Shown in pieces: positions 60,190-64,000 of a stretch of DNA of 64,000 bases. Where the stretch lies: contig CM048552.1 of the NCBI GenBank assembly GCA_026413225.1, positions 142,861,053 through 142,925,052 of the forward strand, in the 5' to 3' direction. This DNA is from Otis tarda. Taxonomy: Eukaryota; Chordata; Aves; Otidiformes; Otididae. The notes below the pieces were generated by a model. The model did no database searches. It had not been told where the DNA came from and worked only from the letters and a program-made list of their open reading frames with translations. Position numbers and translations under genes: made by a program. Within the stretch, counting starts at the first letter, position 1. Each line of letters starts with the position of its first letter.

Positions 60190-62870
60190 AATGTAAACCA
60201 GGTGATGTATCTTCACTCCTCTTTTCTGACAGCGGTAATCTTGCCAAAGTCTGTATTTCTGGGCTGTGGCAAACACCTGGTGACTGTTACAGTTCTGTGT
60301 CCATTTTGGTTTCTCTAGGCTGTTTGCCAAAAATCACAGTTATGTGTTGTTCTTTGATTAATCCTTGTCTCTGGGTCTCAGACATCTATGCAGACTTCTA
60401 TGGCTGATTCTCCTTTTTTTTTCCCAGGGTTCTCTTGTGACAAGTGTTTTCTGAGCAAATTCTTCCTTATGCAGAGTGCGTGCTCTGGTTTGCCTCTGGG
60501 TATCTATGGTTAAAGATTGATTTGAGTTGCTCACATATGGGATTTGAGATGCCCTAGGGTGTCCACCATGGCCTCCAGCTGCCACTCTAGCAATATATAT
60601 AGGTCTTCTTTAAGTCTCGCATTATTCCTTGTGGATGTTTTGGGTATGCCTGTGCATCTTAAATGCAACAAGAAGCCTACATGTAGGCAAGTGAATCAAG
60701 CTTTTGATGTCTTATGTTAAAATGCATACACTGTAGAAGCATTTGGGAGTTCAGAATTAGTGAACTGGAGTGCAATAATATCTATTCCCTTTCTTACAGT
60801 TACGCATCAATTGTAACACATTTGATAGCAGCTAAACCTGTGGTCTTTTCAATTAGTTATATGCCTTGAGAGATGCTATGCTTATCCACATAAATCATGT
60901 TTCAATTCTGGTTTTGGAACCTGGAACATATGAATAATATAGACATTATAGTCTAACTTACGGAAATCTACTTGATGCAGTTAAACTAGTCTTTATGTTC
61001 ACCATTTATGAGATCTCTCTTCATCTGTGACTGAAGTACAGCTTCACTAGTATGTTTTTTGACTAGTCATTACAAGGTGTCCTTGTTGATGAACTTCATC
61101 CCTACGTTTTCTTTCACCTTACTGTGAAAACTGCCATTCTTGTACTTTTTGTGACTGATCTCCAGATGATCCAATGTGAGCATGAGAAGTGGTGGTTTTT
61201 ATCATTCTCTGCTTACAGTTTGTAAGACTGCTTGCGTAACTCATCCTACATCCAGAGTAAATACGGAGCTTCATACATTTGTAGTGGTCACATGCTCTGT
61301 TACAGCTCCTTCCAGGTCACCTGGTTGCATGTCATCAAGAACAGCATATCATCTTGATAGCATGCTTACAACTACTTGTTGATGTCTTAGCTGGAGCTCC
61401 ACATTCACAGCCCCCTCTTAGCCTTTGAAAAAAAAATGCTGTAAGCTTGACAATGTTTCATGGAGTCCTTTCTTGTGTTTCATAAAAAGTGATCTATGCT
61501 TACTGTCTTGTCTTCTAATTTCAGACAAAATCACAAAACTTTCTGTGTCTGTTTGCATGTTTTAGTTAGCATAGGCATTCATACACCTGTCCTGTGTCAT
61601 TGTCATAGCCCTTGAGGCCCCTGCGGTAGATGAGTTGGGCGTCACTCATTTTGTGGTCTATTTCTCTTGTTAGCTTGAGATTGACAATTTGGTGTTGTTC
61701 CATTAAAGGTTGTTTCTTTTTGCAGTTTCCAGTATCCTCCACAATCATTCCTGATGTACAATAGTGGTGCTGCCCCTTTCTATTATGTCATTCACGTGTA
61801 TTTTCATTCCTGGGAGACCTCCTAGTGTTTGGGTCATTGTGCTGCAATATGCTTCTGGTGCTAAATGGATTTCAAAAGGCAATCTCAAGATGCAGCATCT
61901 GCAAAATGGTGATTGGAAAGCAAATTTTGAAGCATTCAGTGTCCAGGGGAATCTGCCAGCGCCCTCCCTCTGTATCTAATCTTCTGAAGAACTTGGCTTC
62001 TGCCATCTCAGCAAACATTTCGTTCCTTGAGAGCAAATGGAAATGTTTCCCTTTTTAAATAATGTTGTTCAGGATCTTGTGGTCACTGCAAAATCTAAGA
62101 CTAATCCTTTTTTCTATTTTTCTCCACTGCTACAAAGAACAAGCCTGTTTTATTGCCCCAGTTGATCCTGTGAATGAAGCCATCTGTTGTCATGTTTTGC
62201 TGCACTTTTATTAGTGCCACATGTAAGAGATTCTGCATCTTCCATTAACTGTACCTTGAATGTCACCAGGTGACCCCTTTCTTCCGCAAGCACACTTCAC
62301 TTCACGCATTGGCACATTCACGTCTGGTTCAGGTTTGTTCCTGGGGCTATGAATCTACTGGGCTTTGGCACACAAAAAAAAAGTGCATGACAAGACCAAG
62401 CTCATGCCCATGGACTACTCGCTTTTCTTAGTGCATTACCACAATGGCTTGTTTTACTCTTTCTGCCTTTGAACATCAGTGACACTTCACACTTGGCCAG
62501 GCCTGGAATTTGTCCCTTGCTTTCAGACTTCAGTCTCACCTTTGACTTCTCCAACTTTATACTTTCTTTTGAACAAGTGTGTTTCAGTTTCTCTCACTTC
62601 TTTCATTTGTGCTCCTGGGCCTAATTTGTGCATCACATGGAGGCCATTTGTGCTTTGTTTTATTAGCCATTCTTCTGACTTTGCAGCATCTTTCTTTGTT
62701 GAGCAAATGCACAGCTCGCCTCTGCACACTATTTACTCATTTCATTGCCTGCACTACTCTGAGTGTTTTTGCAAACGCACAGCTTCTTTTCCTTTCTTGA
62801 TATTGGCACATACACTGGGCTTTTCTATATTCATTCACATCAGCTGCCAAAGCTATTTTTGACCTTTTTT
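60190..62870 (-). pseudogene. Fossil Ty3/gypsy-type retrotransposon pol region
   Basis: Read on the minus strand, decayed pol motifs occur in canonical order. A protease-like LGPGAQ (62,607-62,624) corresponds to the LDTGAQ active site, with the catalytic Asp lost. Reverse transcriptase follows: AKFFRRLDTEGGRWQIPLD (61,941-61,997), containing the first catalytic Asp, then in another frame FQSPFCRCCILRLPFEI and VNDII (61,781-61,795), the counterpart of the V-D-D box. An RNase H-like YASSLTNCKQRMIK lies near 61,205-61,245. An integrase finger-like HQQGH lies near 61,085, a YP.HPQG near 60,650, and an integrase C-terminal-like W....(16)..YR segment at 60,200-60,330. Many stops and frameshifts show long inactivity. 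Gag and the LTRs were not identified. Elements of this lineage are common in fish, amphibians and squamates and scarce in birds. Confidence 0.82.
61750..62340 (-). pseudogene. Reverse transcriptase domain remnant of the Ty3-type fossil
   Basis: This is the best-preserved part of the pol fossil. On the - strand a segment like the pre-catalytic arm (PDVNVPMREVK, in place of PV..PPR.VP) is followed by a region corresponding to fingers motifs (TTDGFIHRINWG; VEKNRKK; SDHKILNNII). Then come the palm motifs LDTEGGRWQI and LRLPFEIHLAPE, then LGGLPGMKIHVNDII. At least two frameshifts and several stops separate these blocks. The second residue of the D-D pair is retained and the first is Asn, so the copy could not be catalytic. 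Confidence 0.8.
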
Positions 62871-64000
62871 TAAAAAAAGAAAAGTACTTGCATTTCTCCT
62901 ACAGATTCATTTGACTGGTGTTTACAGTCATGGGCTCAAACATTTTGTCTGAGTATTCAAAGAACTTTCAACTGATCCACCATGAAGTGTGTGGTTTTAA
63001 ACAAGGGCACTTGTCACAAGGACTGGCGTGGTAGTTTTGAGTCTGTGATAAATTACTCTATTCTTCCATCTATATTATTGATAATACCTCTTCTAAAGGC
63101 TTTTTTTTTTTTTCCCCCTGGGGGAACCTTGATGACCATATGTTCATTTCTTCCACTTTGCTCTCATGAAAAATGTGGTACTTCTATGCCCCAAACTCAG
63201 TCAAAAATTGTGGCCCTCTTCTATTTGCCTTTACAAGCTTTCATGTAGCCTCTACAGCTTTCATGTAGTCTCTACATACCTGCCTGAGCTTTCTCCTCAC
63301 CTTTTCAGCATTTACCATAATTTTAAAACATTGGAGATTTGTATCTACTCCAGGCACCAGCTCTTTAACAGGAAGAAAAAATAAACTTCTATTTTTCTGC
63401 TCAAGGAACAGCCCCAGTTGGCTCTTCGTTTGTTTTTGTTTTCCTAGACCCTGAAATAGATCCTCTTGGTGGCCAGCTGATGAAACCGGGGAGCTACTCT
63501 AATTGTCTCTCTATGTGATGAAAGTAGCATCTCCTATCCATAAATCAGAAACAGCCCCATAAGCCATCCTGTGAGCGATCACTGCATTTCCAGCCCTTAC
63601 AACTCTACAGGCAATCACAGAAGATTTGCAGACCTGCCAGCTCTCCATCAGTTTGTGAAAGTTAGCCCTAATGAGGACAGGGAAATGTCACACCAGATTA
63701 CACTTCCCTGGATTTTTTTTTTTTTTGCCAAATCCAAAACACTCTGTTTCACTTCCCTCTTCCTCTTACCATTTGTCCCCTTGCTTGGACTCTTAACACC
63801 CTGGTTTGCAATGCATTGCACAGACAGACCTTCAAATTGGTGCACAGGTAAGGCAACCTACTAAATTTGGAGCTGCAGCTGATATGGCAATGCTATACAA
63901 CAGGCATCAGCTGTAACTTTGTACTTTTAGTAATGTATTTTCAGGGAAACCTGTGGCATTATTTTATAAATCAAACAAAAATGACCATGAAAAATGATGA
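62871..64000. other. Non-coding sequence upstream of the pol fossil
   Basis: Gag and a 5' LTR of the minus-strand element would be expected here or beyond the window edge. I could not recognise a capsid motif. A C-x-C-like stretch near 62,775 may be a trace of the gag zinc knuckle, but this is weak. The stretch includes a 20-bp tandem repeat at 63,236-63,275 and T-runs near 63,101 and 63,714. Confidence 0.4.
63236..63275. repeat. Tandem duplication, 20-bp unit, two copies
   Basis: agctttcatgtagcctctac is followed directly by agctttcatgtagtctctac, with one substitution. Confidence 0.9.

Noticed and set aside
62871..64000. Gag or 5' LTR of the Ty3-type fossil
   Set aside because: No capsid, reliable zinc-knuckle or LTR boundary motif could be recognised; only a weak C-x-C trace near 62,775.

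Overview
This window is eukaryotic, almost certainly vertebrate, and mostly non-coding. None of the open frames of 60-158 codons reads as a conventional host gene. The organism is best read as a sauropsid (bird, crocodilian or turtle). The recognisable interspersed repeats are old CR1 LINE fragments, MIR/CORE-SINE-like pieces and a dispersed sauropsid-style short repeat. I see no L1 or Alu/B1-type elements, and overall repeat density is low. Low density points to a bird. The still legible MIR-like and Ty3-type relics point to a slowly evolving lineage. I cannot decide the species.

Layout. About 0.5-5 kb is plain non-coding DNA with a short tandem duplication and a CATC microsatellite. About 5.5-9 kb and 16-19.4 kb look like regulatory DNA: mixed-composition sequence with TAATTA/ATTAG-type homeodomain words, retained CpGs and several hairpins. 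Similar short blocks lie at 23.3-23.6, 37.4-37.7 and 47.9-48.2 kb. This pattern is usual for a gene desert or long intron near a developmental gene, but conservation cannot be tested from one sequence. Between 24 and 41 kb the window holds two antisense CR1 fragments (25.8-26.1 and 34.7-35.6 kb), MIR-like SINEs (28.6, 33.0, 39.2 kb), copies of the dispersed short repeat (40.2 and 40.9 kb; another at 12.4 kb) and a tRNA-Lys-like SINE head (41.3 kb). A sense CR1 3' end lies at 56 kb.

Two fossil protein-coding transposons are the most informative content. At 49.46-50.03 kb (+) there is a broken transposase fragment of the hAT type related to the host protein CGGBP1. At 60.2-62.9 kb (-) there is a heavily decayed Ty3/gypsy-type pol region. 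It has protease-like, reverse transcriptase, RNase H-like and integrase-like motifs in the canonical order. Both are inactivated by stops and frameshifts.

No tRNA, rRNA, CRISPR array, operon or prokaryotic feature was found. Several strong splice-site pairs (2.45, 44.15, 46.25 and 47.17 kb) are recorded as low-confidence exon candidates because transcript data could quickly confirm or dismiss them.
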